Positions 41,626-52,755 of a stretch of 64,000 bases of DNA are shown here, in pieces. The notes below the pieces were generated by a model. That model was given only the letters and a program-made list of their open reading frames with translations. It was not told the DNA's origin and ran no database searches. The stretch covers positions 892,501-956,500 of the forward strand of contig JBAJFG010000615.1 of the NCBI GenBank assembly GCA_037903475.1. The letters run 5' to 3'. The position numbers were made by a program, and so were the translations under genes. The DNA comes from Ancylostoma caninum (Eukaryota; Nematoda; Chromadorea; Rhabditida; Ancylostomatidae). Within the stretch, counting starts at the first letter, position 1. Each line of letters opens with the position of its first letter.

Positions 41626-42818
41626 ATGGAAGAATTGAAGTATCGAAATTTTTGCCTGGACACTGCCTTTAAGGATGGTCGACATGCTCGATTAGTTATA
41701 ACAGACAAGGATACAGTGAATAAACTTATATCCCACCACCACGACAACGTGCTTGATGGCGGTCACCTAGGAATATCTAAAACATTAGCAAAATTCCGAG
41801 CTAAGTATTTTTGCAGAGGTATGCAGAAAGACGTGACAGATTTTGTCAAATCTTGCGAAAAGTGTCAGAAAATTAAGACACCTCCAATGACGATTCATAA
41901 AGAACAATTAGATCTTTATCCAATTCCTACACGACCCTTCCAGCGAGTTCATTCGGATGTAATAGGACCATTAACAACATGCGAAAATGGTCACACGTAT
42001 ATTTTGATACATACATGTGCTTTTACCAAATTCACAATCTGTAGCCCAATTTCTAACCAACGCGCATCAACGATTGCGAAGGCTCTAGTGAATGACGTAA
42101 TATGTCGCTTTGGACTGCCAGAACAACTAATTTCTGATCGTGGAAGCAATTATACGAGTGCTCTTTTTAGTGAAACAGCTCAACTTTTGGAGACAGAACA
42201 TATACTAACAACTGCATATCATTACTCCTCAAATGTTCAAGTCGAAAGATACGTGAAAACAATAACTGATATGCTAACTACGTATGTTACATTATCACGA
42301 GAACAGTGGTCAAATTTTTTGCAACTAGTAACGTTTGCACTGAACACTTCGAAAAACAAGACCACGAATAAAACACCTTTCTTTTTAATGCACGGAAGAG
42401 ATCCACAACTAATCGCTGATACTGTTTTGAAATTACCACAACCATCGTTTTACGATCCAGATTCATGTATATATGAATCTGGATCGTAAAACGATATCAG
42501 TTATCAGTACGTTAGGTATGGTTTGGAAGCAAAAAAAACCAGCGCATTGCGAACAAACTTTCTTGCTATAAACAGCAGTACGACAAAAATAATGCTCCGA
42601 ATACGGAAGTCGCGAACGGCTCTATTGTTCTCTTACGAGAAGAAGTTGCTCAACCAAAACTCAGCAACCAATGGAAGGGTCCATTCAGAGTTATCGAACT
42701 GAGGAAACCGAATATAGTGATAAGCCAAATTGGAAACCTTAGCAAAATTGAAGAAGTTCATCTCGATCGCATGAAAATTATAATGAACGAGAGAAGGTTC
42801 CATCGCTTATTCGAGTAG
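41626..42818 (+). pseudogene. Integrase of the gypsy-type element, broken by a palindrome
   Basis: The zinc finger HHHDNVLDGGHLG..CEKCQKIK, then catalytic HSDVIGP (Asp near 41957), LISDRGSNY (Asp) and NVQVERY (Glu) are intact. At 42444-42495 a 23-bp inverted duplication around a 6-base loop introduces a stop at 42487-42489. The C-terminal domain continues in another frame (VLLREEVAQPKLSNQWKGPF.. to a TAG at 42816). Confidence 0.88.
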
Positions 42819-43128
42819 ACGGAAACTCGCATCCATTGCCAAGTTCCAACGAAAATTCCAAGCATCTTCGTCGATCGGAACGCATAAAGCAAAAACGAAT
42901 GCCAGTGCTAGGTGTTAATTTGGCATTAATTTTCGATAATATCATTCATTTTCATTATAACTCCTCTCCATTGCTTTTCTCAGAAGTATTATGTTCCTAT
43001 TGATGGCTTGTGTCACTCCTATGTCTTTTCCGTTTTCCTCGTCGTATTTACTCTTACTCTTTTCCTCATTGTATTTACTTGCGTTGTTCCCTTTGTACCG
43101 AAAAGGACGAAGATAGATAAATTCCAGG
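42819..43128 (+). other. Interval between pol and ORF3
   Basis: It contains a possible out-of-frame IN tail (LRRSERIKQKRMP) and a T-rich hydrophobic stretch at 42990-43105. AAATTCCAG at 43119-43127 looks like the acceptor for ORF3. Confidence 0.4.
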
Positions 43129-43826
43129 ATGGAGCAGATCGAACTTGATTATAGCGAGGATGCTCATTCCCCGTCTTCCTATACGTCCGAAATAGTTGTC
43201 GTTAATAATGTTAGTGCAGAGGTATGGGAAAAGACTAGGACAAATACTCGATGGTTCAAATTCTGTCTCTTTAGGAAACAACTTCGAATGCGTTAGAACC
43301 TATCGCAATACTCGAAGAGCAACTGGATCAACTAAAACAAGTGGTTTTACGTGAACTGCCTAATCTCGATCCCGCACTCAACGAAAATGACCCACCACAA
43401 GAAGTAGCTGTGGAGGGACCGAGTCAAAAGAACAATAACAAACCATCTATTTTGGAGAGGGTCACGATTCCCGTAGAAAGTCACCCAGAAAAGCTACCAA
43501 GCACCGTTGAAAATGCTGCTCGTGAAGCCAGTCAAAGTGCTGATAACGAAAATCGTAATTACGTTCAATGGCGACCCAGGTACTGCCGGTTTTGTGGGGG
43601 ATTAGGATTCAGTGACAGCTGCCGAAACGTTATTAGCTCTGTACAAAGAGCAGAAATTGCGCAACGCGACCATCTTTGTCCAATCTGTCTCAAGCTGCAT
43701 AAAGGTACATGCCGTAAGCAACTCAAGTGCATATATTGTGACAAGACTGATCACCACCGTGCGCTTTGTGGTACAACCGCCGCTTATGAAGGCTGTGGGG
43801 AACTCGCACATCATCATGACTTATAA
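43129..43826 (+). CDS. ORF3 of the gypsy-type element: two exons, zinc array
   Basis: Exon 1 is 43129-43221 (31 codons from ATG, preceded by AAATTCCAG). A 53-nt intron (GTATGG..CTCTTTAG, 43222-43274) follows. Exon 2 is 43275-43826; the join is phase 0 and open, about 214 residues. An acidic, coiled-coil-like start leads to CRFC, SDSC, LCPICLKLH, CIYC and HHRALC. The array and its spacing match the BEL ORF3 end at 10420-10730, including SDSC and HHRALC. It is the only unbroken gene in this element. The last few codons and the stop lie at the junction with the next repeat, so the natural C-terminus may be lost. Confidence 0.75.
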
Positions 43827-44230
43827 TAAAGGGCTTAGTCTGTCACGTGTGTGTGTGCGTGTGTGTGTGAAACGAAATTCGAAGGCGTGGCCTAGAGCGA
43901 AGAAAATGTTCTACACCGGATCCACTGTTGCTGTAGGAGTGCGCCGGCGTCCAAAAGTGGGGAAACGCCTGGAATCGGGTCCAACGGTGTGATAAGGGTG
44001 CGCCGGCGTCCAATTGTGGGGAAACGCCTGCAGTCGGGTCCAACGGTGTGATAGGGGTGTGCCGGCGTCGAAAAGTGGAAAAATGCCTGGAGTCGGGTCC
44101 AACGGTGTGATAAGGGCGCGCCGCCGTCCAAAAGTGGGGAAACGCCTGGAAATGTGACGACCGACGGAAGAAGGGTGCACAGTTGTCCACTATTGATAAA
44201 ATGCCTTGAGTCGGGTCCATCTTAGCTCTA
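43822..44230 (-). repeat. 57-bp minisatellite family array, about 5 units
   Basis: It starts TTATAATAAAGGGCTTA, as does 61098-61430. Inverted units follow with AGTGGGGAAACGCCTGGAGT and GGTCCAACGGTGTGATAAGG. Confidence 0.85.
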
Positions 44231-44651
44231 TCGGTTCCCTGGCGCTTAAATCGATCGTAGAACACTGAATGTCAGACCTCAGGGGCGAGTAGTATGACAT
44301 CCGTGTGAGTCTCACCATTTCACATAGTCTCCCTCGCTTTTCCCTTTTCATTTGTTTATGAACACACCGCACCCTCCTCTTTTATATGTTTGAACTGGCT
44401 CTTATCATTAGACCAGTTGTAACAAACAAAGAATGGTAAATCATTTTCCGTAGTCATCAAAGGCTGAATCGGTTATATATAGTCATGAATATTTCAGCTG
44501 AGCGAAAGATAAATTGCCTTGAGAAACGTGGTAAATCCCTTCTGATAAATCCAGTTTTATATGAGGGAAAGCAATGGAAAGGATGAGGAATGCATTGTAG
44601 CAAAAATATGCTGTGGCTTCGAGCCTAACAAAATAAAAATCTGACGAAGTC

Positions 44652-44710
44652 ATGCGAGTGAAGCGAGCATAAGGAAAAGTCTGGAAGTCCGGCGTCAGCC
44701 GGATGGCCAG
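44652..44710 (+). repeat. GCGAGCGAAGCGAGC plus hairpin family, copy c
   Basis: GCGAGTGAAGCGAGC, ten bases, AGTCTGG, the inner hairpin GTCCGGCGTCAGCCGGAT, then CCAGACT. The outer stem differs from copy a by paired changes. Confidence 0.75.
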
Positions 44711-44967
44711 ACTGGTGTTGTACATAAGCCAGATATCTGTAATATCTTTTACAATATTGTGCCTATCTATTATGTATGTATACTCATCTATCGTTGTATT
44801 TCTTTTATTGCTTTTGTTTTTATATACTCCATCCATAACTATAGTGCTAAAATGTAGTATATCCTATGTTAATCTACGCTGTGTTCCTGGATTATATTAT
44901 TGTGAGCTACATTTATCTTTTTTGCATTGTATTTTTTGTATTGTTTGCGTGGTCGCAAACTTCCCTG
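44711..44967. other. No feature recognised
   Basis: T-rich sequence with a hydrophobic chance ORF; nothing supported. Confidence 0.3.
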
Positions 44968-45190
44968 GTGGAGGGCATCTCATGGTTGTGGCAATAAGCC
45001 CCCCCCCAGAAGGGGGAGTTGGAGCAAGCTGCTCGCTTGGGCAGCTGGTAGCTGATTAGTTGATCTTTACCTCGCTTATATCGACGCATAAAACGTAAAT
45101 TCGACGTGTTCTGTGACTGTGCAGGAATCTCTCTGAACGGAACTCCCGCGTGGGCTACAGAAAGTAATAGTTACCATAAATATAACAATG
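44968..45190. repeat. ~220-bp dispersed repeat, copy B
   Basis: Direct copy of 31080-31305. It is followed at 45225-45255 by GCGTATTATACGTTACTATA, which also occurs inside the repeat at 27620-27650 and 45875-45905. Confidence 0.85.
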
Positions 45191-45351
45191 GCAAATGAAT
45201 ACGTGTGCTGCAGCCTTGGTCTTATAAGGCGTATTATACGTTACTATAGGAGAAGATTATATTACGCTAGTATCTTAACGATCTTAGAACTCACACAGGG
45301 ATAAGAATGATATAAGACCACTAGTTATAGACATCTGCTCATTTCTGCTGT

Positions 45352-45573
45352 TCAGGCCGGGAGCACGTGCCAGTATCCACAACGCTTCAAGCGCTTTTCT
45401 GGCCGATATTTCAGTTTCAAGCGCCAGGATAGTACAAATGATGCTGAACCACCGTGATCTTCTTTCCTATGTTTTCCCAGCGGAGTCATCAAGCTCTGCC
45501 GCCTTTTACTGGCAAGATGTTCATTTATACGCACGCTCAGTGAACGACAAGTTTCACCGATATAATCAGACAA
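45352..45573 (-). pseudogene. Penelope-like element GIY-YIG endonuclease fragment
   Basis: The minus-strand frame holds DYIGETCRSLSVRINEH, then TPLGKHRKEDHGG, typical of the C-terminal GIY-YIG nuclease of Penelope-like elements. GIY appears as DYIG. No RT is nearby and the ends abut other repeats, so it is a fragment. GIY-YIG is clear by motif; assignment to Penelope is by family knowledge. Confidence 0.65.
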
Positions 45574-45586
45574 AAAAGTCAGGACA

Positions 45587-46272
45587 TGCGGAGGACGATA
45601 GCCCTCATTCCTTAAGGACGTTTATTGGTCATGCGGTGACCGCCTGCTTCGGGATATGCAGAGGAGGTAGTCGAGGGGTGCGATCTAAGCCCGAAAAACC
45701 ATCGAGACTTGCGGAGGATGTAGTCGGGAGTGCGATATACCCCGAACTTTGATAAAAAGCCTCGGATGGGTGCGGAGGAACATGGCAGGTATTCCGAGTA
45801 CCCCCGAGGTCAGGCATCACAGAGCAGTGAGTTCTGCCTACTTTCCCACTACTTGTTGCCCTGCACTCCATCTTCTCCTATAGTAACGTATAATACGCTT
45901 TTTATAGTCATAGTCACTCTGGAAAATTCTCTTATAATAATGTTTATTGAGTTTCTTATTGTCATATTCACTATAAAAACGGCATTCATTGTTTAGTTCT
46001 CTAAAGTGTTTCTTTTACAACTTCAGCGGACTTTCTACTCACAAAAGCATCTATTTTGGTTCCTGTCACAGAATATAGTACTTTTAACACTGTATGTGCC
46101 CTAACAGCAACAAAGTCTTACCTCTGGATTCGTTTTTGAGATTTTTATGGTGAGAAAATCAGTGTGAGCTGGCGTGGACGATGGTATACATGACAGACCT
46201 CAAAAAGGGTGACCCTGTTTTTTAAAAGGTTACGGCTGAATCAGCACTTCCTTATGTTGCTTGGAGAAATTA
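45587..46272. repeat. ~0.7-kb dispersed repeat, copy B (inverted)
   Basis: Reverse complement of 27250-27958. The ends match GACATGCGGAGGACAATAGC on one side and the CAGCACTTCCT region on the other. Confidence 0.85.
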
Positions 46273-46285
46273 CGGGGGAACACCA

Positions 46286-46943
46286 GGGCCCGTAGTAAAG
46301 TGTACAGTGCGATCATCGCACATCACCTTCGGGGCGATGATCGCACTTCGCGTTGGAGAGCACTATGGTGATCATCGCCACGGTGAATTGGAGGGGCCGT
46401 GCATGAAAAGTGATCAAATGTACGTGTTCCTTGTAATCCCACATCACTTCCGCGGCTGTTTTAACGTGTAAGACAATTATGAACCATTGCGACTAACGAG
46501 CTAGAACGAGTACGACTTGTCAGAAGCACCAGAAAAGCACCTCTGTGCTCCTGACAAGTCGTACATATTCGAGCTTGTTCTGTGCTGTTGGGCGAAAATC
46601 AACACGCCAGAGTCCGTAGGCTCAGATGCATTCTGTGCAATTCGCGCACCTAATCATACGTAGCTTCACACCATCACCATACACTGAATGAGATGCTCCG
46701 AGTACTTCACTTGGCGTCTCTTCGCCCCGCACACTATCTAGTCGCCAAACGATGGCGATCATCGCCCTCCAGGGTGACGAGATCAGCGCCCCGCACATAC
46801 GTGCTCGCAGCATCGCCACGGATGGTGATGATCTTCTATTCCTTAGTATGGAAAGGTCGTCGCGTGCGTGATCATCGTCCCAAATGTGGCGACGAGTTGT
46901 GCAGGCAGCTGATATCACCGCCATGACACTTTGCTACGGGCCC
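46286..46943. mobile_element. 658-bp TIR element, GGGCCCGTAGTAAAG ends
   Basis: The left end is GGGCCCGTAGTAAAGTGT and the right end is its reverse complement with one change (GGGCCCGTAGCAAAGTGT). The interior is rich in GATCATCGC/GCGATGATC words, has a GTGCGATCATCGC hairpin and a 20-bp-arm hairpin at 46512-46563. There is no transposase. The paralogous sequence near 27240 lacks it. Confidence 0.75.
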
Positions 46944-47049
46944 ATGTTTCTGGAGATTCGTCAAACCCTTTTTCCGTATCCTGAGGCACTTGTTTCACGC
47001 AAATTCAGCGGAAATCCATAAAGTGTGGACGTAGAGGGAGTCTTTTCCG

Positions 47050-48020
47050 GAGTCAAAAGCTGGTTTTCCCACATACACCTTTCGCGCAGAACGTAGGTTT
47101 GAGCTGACTTTTCATACACTTCCGCTGCAATCAAACATTCGTTCCTTCTGTTGTACTATGAGCCTCTGCGAACGTAATCTGTTGGCTAGAAAGAGCAGAA
47201 GCTCTAATTTCTTTGGATTCTGTCCCCAAACACGACATGAACCCTTCTTTGCTCTTCTATCATTTTACAATGCCCAGTTCGCCTCAGGAAAGACATCTGG
47301 GGCCTGGATCTCATCCAACTTTTCACTAGAATGAGATTGAGAAGCCGTTTGAGCTGAAGTCACATACAAACAAGAATGTAAGTATTCCTCTAATTAGTAC
47401 AATATGGGCACACCCAAAGAATTGACGTCGAACTCATACATGAGAACCAACCTCGTCATTTTTCTTCCTAGAACTACAGCCTTAGCCGCTCGCAGCCCTT
47501 CACGATTTTTACGCCTAGCTCCCGCTTTTGTAAATCGCTCATGTTCATCTCACTCTTACCCTTAAATTAAATGTATTCATTGCAGAACTCAGATTGAATA
47601 AAGAATTTGAGAAGGCATTTATAACTTCAGTCGTTCGACGGACGCCGGAATTCGAGACTCCTCTTAATTCTTGCTTCGCCCGCATATTCACGCCATCAAA
47701 AAGAATTCAGTGCTCATAGATGCGCAGATACTTCCCCATATCAGCAAGGCTAATTCTTTATTTCAGCCTTAGCTCATCTTTCATATGCTCATGGGGAGCT
47801 CTCGTAAAACTACACTGACAAACCTACAGGAGTTCCGCTTGAGAGAACGCCCTCTCATCGTTCTTGGGACATGATCCAGTGCACCAGCAGGAGACATCAT
47901 TTTGGTTTTGTTGTGGAATTAACCTGAGAACAAAGCAGCTTTGTGATTGCGATAAAGTAACCGGTCTGTTTACATTTGCGGGGTTCCAAAATTCATTCCG
48001 ACTGGGTTCCTGTGAGCTTC
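47050..48020. repeat. ~1-kb dispersed repeat, copy B
   Basis: Direct copy of 23510-24495. At about 48012-48020 it joins an inverted copy of 26725-27240. Confidence 0.85.
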
Positions 48021-49440
48021 CCAGAACTGACTCAAACATCAGATGTTGTCTATACGGACTCCAGGCCTCGCTGTTTCCAGACCAGGCTACGGGTTATGTC
48101 TGATCAGACTACGGAAGTAAACTGTAGCCTGGCCAGGAAACGAGTGTCGCACGAGGAAATCGAGAGCTGAAGCTTTCTAGTACTTTTCTATAACGTCGAA
48201 AATTGCGCACTTTTGCAATCAGAAGGATTTTCTCTATCTTAACGTACAAATCGAAACCTGCCGCAAATACGCACCACTGAGGGAATACCCGCAGTGAAAA
48301 TGTTGTTTAGTCTTCAAGACCAGAGCTATGGCAAAAGGTGGCTAAGCCCAGGAAACCAGCGTGGAGTTGCTCGTTTCTGCGATTTTTCTAGGTGGATCTC
48401 CATGGGTGGTAGTAAGTCACCAGGGGCCCCCCGCAAGTCATTGTACAGGGCACATACAAGTAGTAAACCTCCTGGAACGGCGATGAAACGATGAACAGAA
48501 GGTCGCGGTGAACTGTCAGCTCTGGTTTGCAACCATGAACTAGCTAGGAGCTAACTGACAACTGTGGTCTTTGGATGATGAGGCTCTTGCAAAATCTTCA
48601 AACGTTAGAGGTTCCGAACCTTCACAGATGGGATGCCCATTGTCCTCGGAGTATGCTGACATACCTCTGAACCATGGATTCGAGTGCAAACGGGACTTCA
48701 TGTGACCATTAACCCCAAGCGGCCAGTGAATCTCTTCACGCATAACCTAACTTTGATGCATTAAGCTCAAAGATGTGGTTCTACTCCCATAAAATATGTG
48801 GGATTCAATTTAGGAAGGAGTAGGGCTCAGCTGTCGGATTCAGCCACCAGGAGATTGGAGTCACCGATGATCTCCGACTCAAGATCATGGTGATCGAAAC
48901 AGTGGGAACTTCGACCAGCTGATGTGCCCGGATATGCGTCTTCACCGAAAAGGAGCCAATGCACGAGACTGGCTACAACGATGAACCTGAACCATGAGCA
49001 AAAAGTCCCCTGGAGGACTTTTTCGCGAAACGACGAGATCGTCGTCTGCGTCTCGCGCGCCGCACACTCTTTCGCTCACCGCGTCCTCGTCGTTTCATAC
49101 TGGCAGCAGGTTCAACGTGACGGTGAGCTCATAGTTCGATTTCGAACTGTGAGTTTACCTGCAAGTATGATCCCCGTTTCGTCATGGTTTTTAAGCATCG
49201 TACTTAGAGAATCATGTTCGGGCCATTGAAGCTTACATTACTCTCCCGCAGTTCCCCGTAAGCTGGGAGTTAGCTGCCAGTTAACGTTCTTCGTTAGCTG
49301 ACAGTTTCATAGGTTTACTACCACCCCATGGGTTTCATGAGACAGTACATCGTATGGGATCATATTTTTTGAAAATGGGTGGACGTTTCATGCACCTAAT
49401 GCACATTTCCTCACTGACCCAACCCTGAACGAGGGTTGAA
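48012..49440. repeat. Dispersed repeat, copy B (inverted), with an insertion
   Basis: Reverse complement of 26725-27240, split at a CCATGGG site by the 48404-49326 element. Confidence 0.8.
48404..49326. mobile_element. ~0.92-kb TIR insertion, GGGTGGTAGTAA ends
   Basis: The ends are GGGTGGTAGTAA and TTTACTACCACCC, with CAT (or CCAT) on both sides. The 26825-26832 homologue has the uninterrupted site. There is no transposase. Subterminal TAGCTG/CAGCTA-type words recur at both ends. The superfamily is not clear. Confidence 0.75.
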
Positions 49441-49927
49441 AATTAGTTTGAATAAAAAAAACTAATAAACAGTCAATAAACCGATATTTTGCCGCAAAGT
49501 TTTCGTCGTATTTCTGTCCGGCGTATTAAAAAAGCTCAGTGGGCATGTACTCACTATCCCCCAATCAAAAACGTAAAACTCGATAAAATGAATGGTTTAA
49601 CCTATAATTTTATACGATTTCGGTCAGTTTCCGTCAATTCATCTGTTCTCACGGAACTTGTGGCCGTTTCGAGCGCCGATATTGAAGGCGCAAGTCCATT
49701 ACAAGGAGTACTATCCGAAAGTATCACTTCGGCAACGATGATGTTCTTCAGTTCCTTGTGACGGACGAGGATGTAGTCGATTTGCGTTGCACTACCCTCA
49801 CTGCGATATTTAGTGACTCAGATACTCGCAGATCCGTGTTTCATTTGCGTGCGAGCCTGCGACCGCCTGAGATTTGCAAGCAAATGGCACGCGGCTCGCA
49901 GAGTTTAGGCACGCGGGCCGCACGGTA
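49441..49927. other. No feature recognised
   Basis: Short ORFs only. Confidence 0.3.
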
Positions 49928-50167
49928 ATTAGCGCGATCTATCGAATACCTGCTGCTGGGTGGTATATATTGTCGTATTGTCGCTTTCTTGTGTTTTCGT
50001 TATTCAGCTGAACAAAACATTATAAGGTTACTATTTTCACTGGAAATTAAGGAATAGCTTCCGGCTACTTCCTGAGCCCTCTGAGGATACAAACAATGAA
50101 TGTCAATGAAAAAAACATGGAGTTGGAGTCTTGTAGAATAACGATAACTGGCTTAATTTTATTCGTA
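49928..50167. repeat. Left arm of a 4.8-kb inverted structure
   Basis: Reverse complement of 54460-54697 at high identity, starting ATTAGCGCGATCTAT. Confidence 0.85.
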
Positions 50168-51087
50168 CTTACAGTGCCGATTGCAACCTGACATGTATAC
50201 CTTTTGTCCTTTCGCTGTCAAACTATAACCGTCACTTCAGCAGAAGTTTGCACATATACTGCGCTTTTTTCACTACTAAGTAAGTGAAGAAGAAAACAAC
50301 AAAAGTACCAAAAAAAAAGAACAGCAGCGAACAAGAAAAACGGTAATGAAAATTGACAAGCGAAGAGGAGGACAAAACTACTTATGAAATATGGCAAAAA
50401 ATAGTAAGTCATGTTTCCAAAAAGATGTGAAACAACGAGTATTCCTTTATTCATATTTACATCCAATTATTTGAAAAAAAAAACTCGATTCTTCGAGTAA
50501 TTCAGAGGACAGTAACCTTAACCATTCAATGTGCACACTGAACACGTTGCATTAGTCCTCTCACATAAGAATAGAGTGTATATAGCTGCATGAGACTATG
50601 AAGTCCAACAAGTCTCATGAGGGAGAGAATGAGAGAAATGGATTTTTTCTGATGATGTTGTAAACTGTTCAGAATAGATGAATTTCAACACCTCCGGTTT
50701 CGGGGCTAAGGACTAGACCTGTTGTGCGACTTCCTTGGTGCCCCCGGATTTTCACCCTTTCATCAGTAGTTACCAAGGAAGTGTTCAAAACAAATTTTTT
50801 TTTTGGCTAATGAATGATGAATGACTGCTAGAACACTTATGAATTATGAAGATAGGAGAAAGGAGTCAGATGAACAGCTTGATGGTGATAGTTGTGAAAG
50901 TTAAGACATTGAATGTGTACCATCTACTCAGGATGGCCTTTTATATCAGTCTATTTACAAAGCATCCCGCCAACTATATGAGCCCTTGTTACATTACAGT
51001 GCGGTATCCTCAGTGAAGATGTATTCATATAACTTCAAACATCCCCTGTGTTATTCAGGGTATTCTTTAGCATGTGTATGAATGGAA
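50168..51087. other. Interior of the inverted structure; no gene recognised
   Basis: AT-rich sequence with short ORFs and A-runs. Nothing supported. Confidence 0.3.
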
Positions 51088-51608
51088 TCTATTAAACAAA
51101 GCGCCGTAAGGGGGCTAGAGCGGTTAGAGATACGGGGCGGCACTCATAGACACCGCAATCTTGAGGCGCAGACTGTGTGGCGAAATGGCCGATTTCCATG
51201 GACGCAGACACGTTCGCTTCGGGACCCGCAATTTCGTCATTGCTGGCTCTCCCGCATGCACGGGATGGTGATTTCATCACCTTCGCTGGCGGTCTCACCG
51301 CATAGGAGTGAGGGAGTGTTTACGAACTTTCAGGCTGCACAATGTACGCAGCAGGAAAACCAGCCTTCCACTGTTGCGACGCTTTGTGCACTCGCAGGAA
51401 GAAATGGACGCGTGCCATGAGAGCTGCCGCGTTTCGAAAGCTTCGGGGAGGCTGGACTTACACGGTCGCCTCAGCCCCTGTTGAATTTTCGCGGCGATTG
51501 TGTAGTTACAACACTCGTTCGTTACAACATTCGTTCGTTTCGAGAAAGCTTCTGCATTAACAAAGAGTAAAAGCCTCTGAATAGGAAGGCATGACATTGT
51601 ATATCCAA

Positions 51609-51628
51609 TCTGTATATATAAAAGTCAA

Positions 51629-51714
<86 letters not shown>

Positions 51715-52746
51715 TGTGTATGTTCCTTATAGAAATCGCGGAGGATGAACCGATCCGGACCAAATTTTGTATAGTCCCAACGGGGGCCGGCGGAGGTTAT
51801 AGGCTACTTTGCACCTGGGATTATCGATTGGTTTATCGATTATATCGATTTTATCGATTTTTCACTATTTTTGTCCAGGGGTCGACGAGGATATGTCTAC
51901 TAGGGTTCCTCAGAATGCTGAACACGACTATGACAGCCGTTTTGCATGGCAGTATCGATTTATTGATTTTATCGATTTTTCACAACTTTCGCTCGGGGAT
52001 CGGTGGGGACATGCCCACTGGGGTTTTCGAATGTGCTGAACACGAACATGACAACCGCTTTCAATGACGGTATTGACTTATTGATTTTATCGATTTTTCA
52101 CAACTTTCGCTCGGGGATAGGTGGGGACATGCCCACTGGGGTTTTCGAATGTGCTGAATACGAACATGACAACCGCTTTCAATGACGGTATCGATTTATT
52201 GATTTTATCGATTTTTCACAACTTTCGCTCGGGGATCGGTGGGGACATGCCCACTGGGGTTTTCGAATGTGCTGAACACAACTATAACAACCGTTTCGAA
52301 TGACAATATCGATTTACTGATTTCATCGAATTTTGACAGCTTCTACTCGGGGCTCAGTGAGGACATGTCTACTGGAATTGTGCGCTGATCACAATTATGA
52401 CAACCACTATGCATGGAACATCGAGTTATTGGTTTTATCGGATTTTTAATTAAGTTTTTGGCTTTTTCCGCTACTTCTGAGGGACGAGTAAGAGCACATT
52501 TGCTGAGGTTCTCAAAGATGCTGATCGCAAATATGGCATACTTTTTCCATGAAGTTATTGTCCAAATAACTCACTATTCCATTTTTCGCCAATATATCGG
52601 AATGAGGGTCATTGGGGTCCGCCAGCGTGTTAATCACCAAAATGATGAGCATTTTCAATGGATTTACCGGTAGTAGCAGATTTCCTCATCAGCGTTAAAT
52701 AGTCAGAGTAATAGAACACCCGAGCGGAGCCGGGCATACCGTCTAG
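51609..52746 (+). mobile_element. Helitron nested in Helitron copy 3
   Basis: It starts TCTGTATATATAAAAG and ends with hairpin CCCGAGCGGAGCCGGG then CATACCGTCTAG. Flanks are A (51608) and T (52747). The unoccupied site is present in copy 2 (about 38262-38284, reverse complement), where CCAA and TCAAC are contiguous. The interior holds a long TG run (51632-51710) and ~118-bp tandem repeats (51830-52330). No Rep/helicase ORF. Confidence 0.9.
51830..52330. repeat. ~118-bp Helitron internal tandem repeats
   Basis: About four units with TATCGATTTATTGATTTTAT and GGGGACATGCCCACTGGGGT. Related units lie in the Helitron at 32650-33170. Confidence 0.85.
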
Positions 52747-52755
52747 TCAACTATA

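Larger units (their letters stand above)
33932..43826 (+). mobile_element. Decayed Ty3/gypsy-type retrovirus-like element (no LTRs seen)
   Basis: The order is gag (33932-34850), basic nucleocapsid-like segment plus gB-like env (34897-36619), protease lead-in (36663-36920), a Helitron (36922-38711), PR, RT, RNase H and IN (38713-42818), and ORF3 (43129-43826). Ty3/gypsy is shown by the RT (VDYRKLN and YIDD boxes), RNase H after RT, and a GPY-less integrase with HHCC and DDE. Several stops and frameshifts make it inactive. The 3' end is cut at 43822, where a dispersed repeat (TTATAATAAAGGGCTTA, also at 61098) begins. Env between gag and pol is unusual. Removing the Helitron leaves the reading frame in phase across the junction. 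Confidence 0.8.

Noticed and set aside
48990..49030. Terminator-like hairpin AAAAAGTCC..GGACTTTTT
   Set aside because: Rho-independent terminators do not apply in a nematode nuclear genome and no pol III gene precedes it.
51632..51710. Long TG run considered as a separate insertion
   Set aside because: Related TG-rich sequence is at the same place in Helitron copy 1, so it is part of the element.
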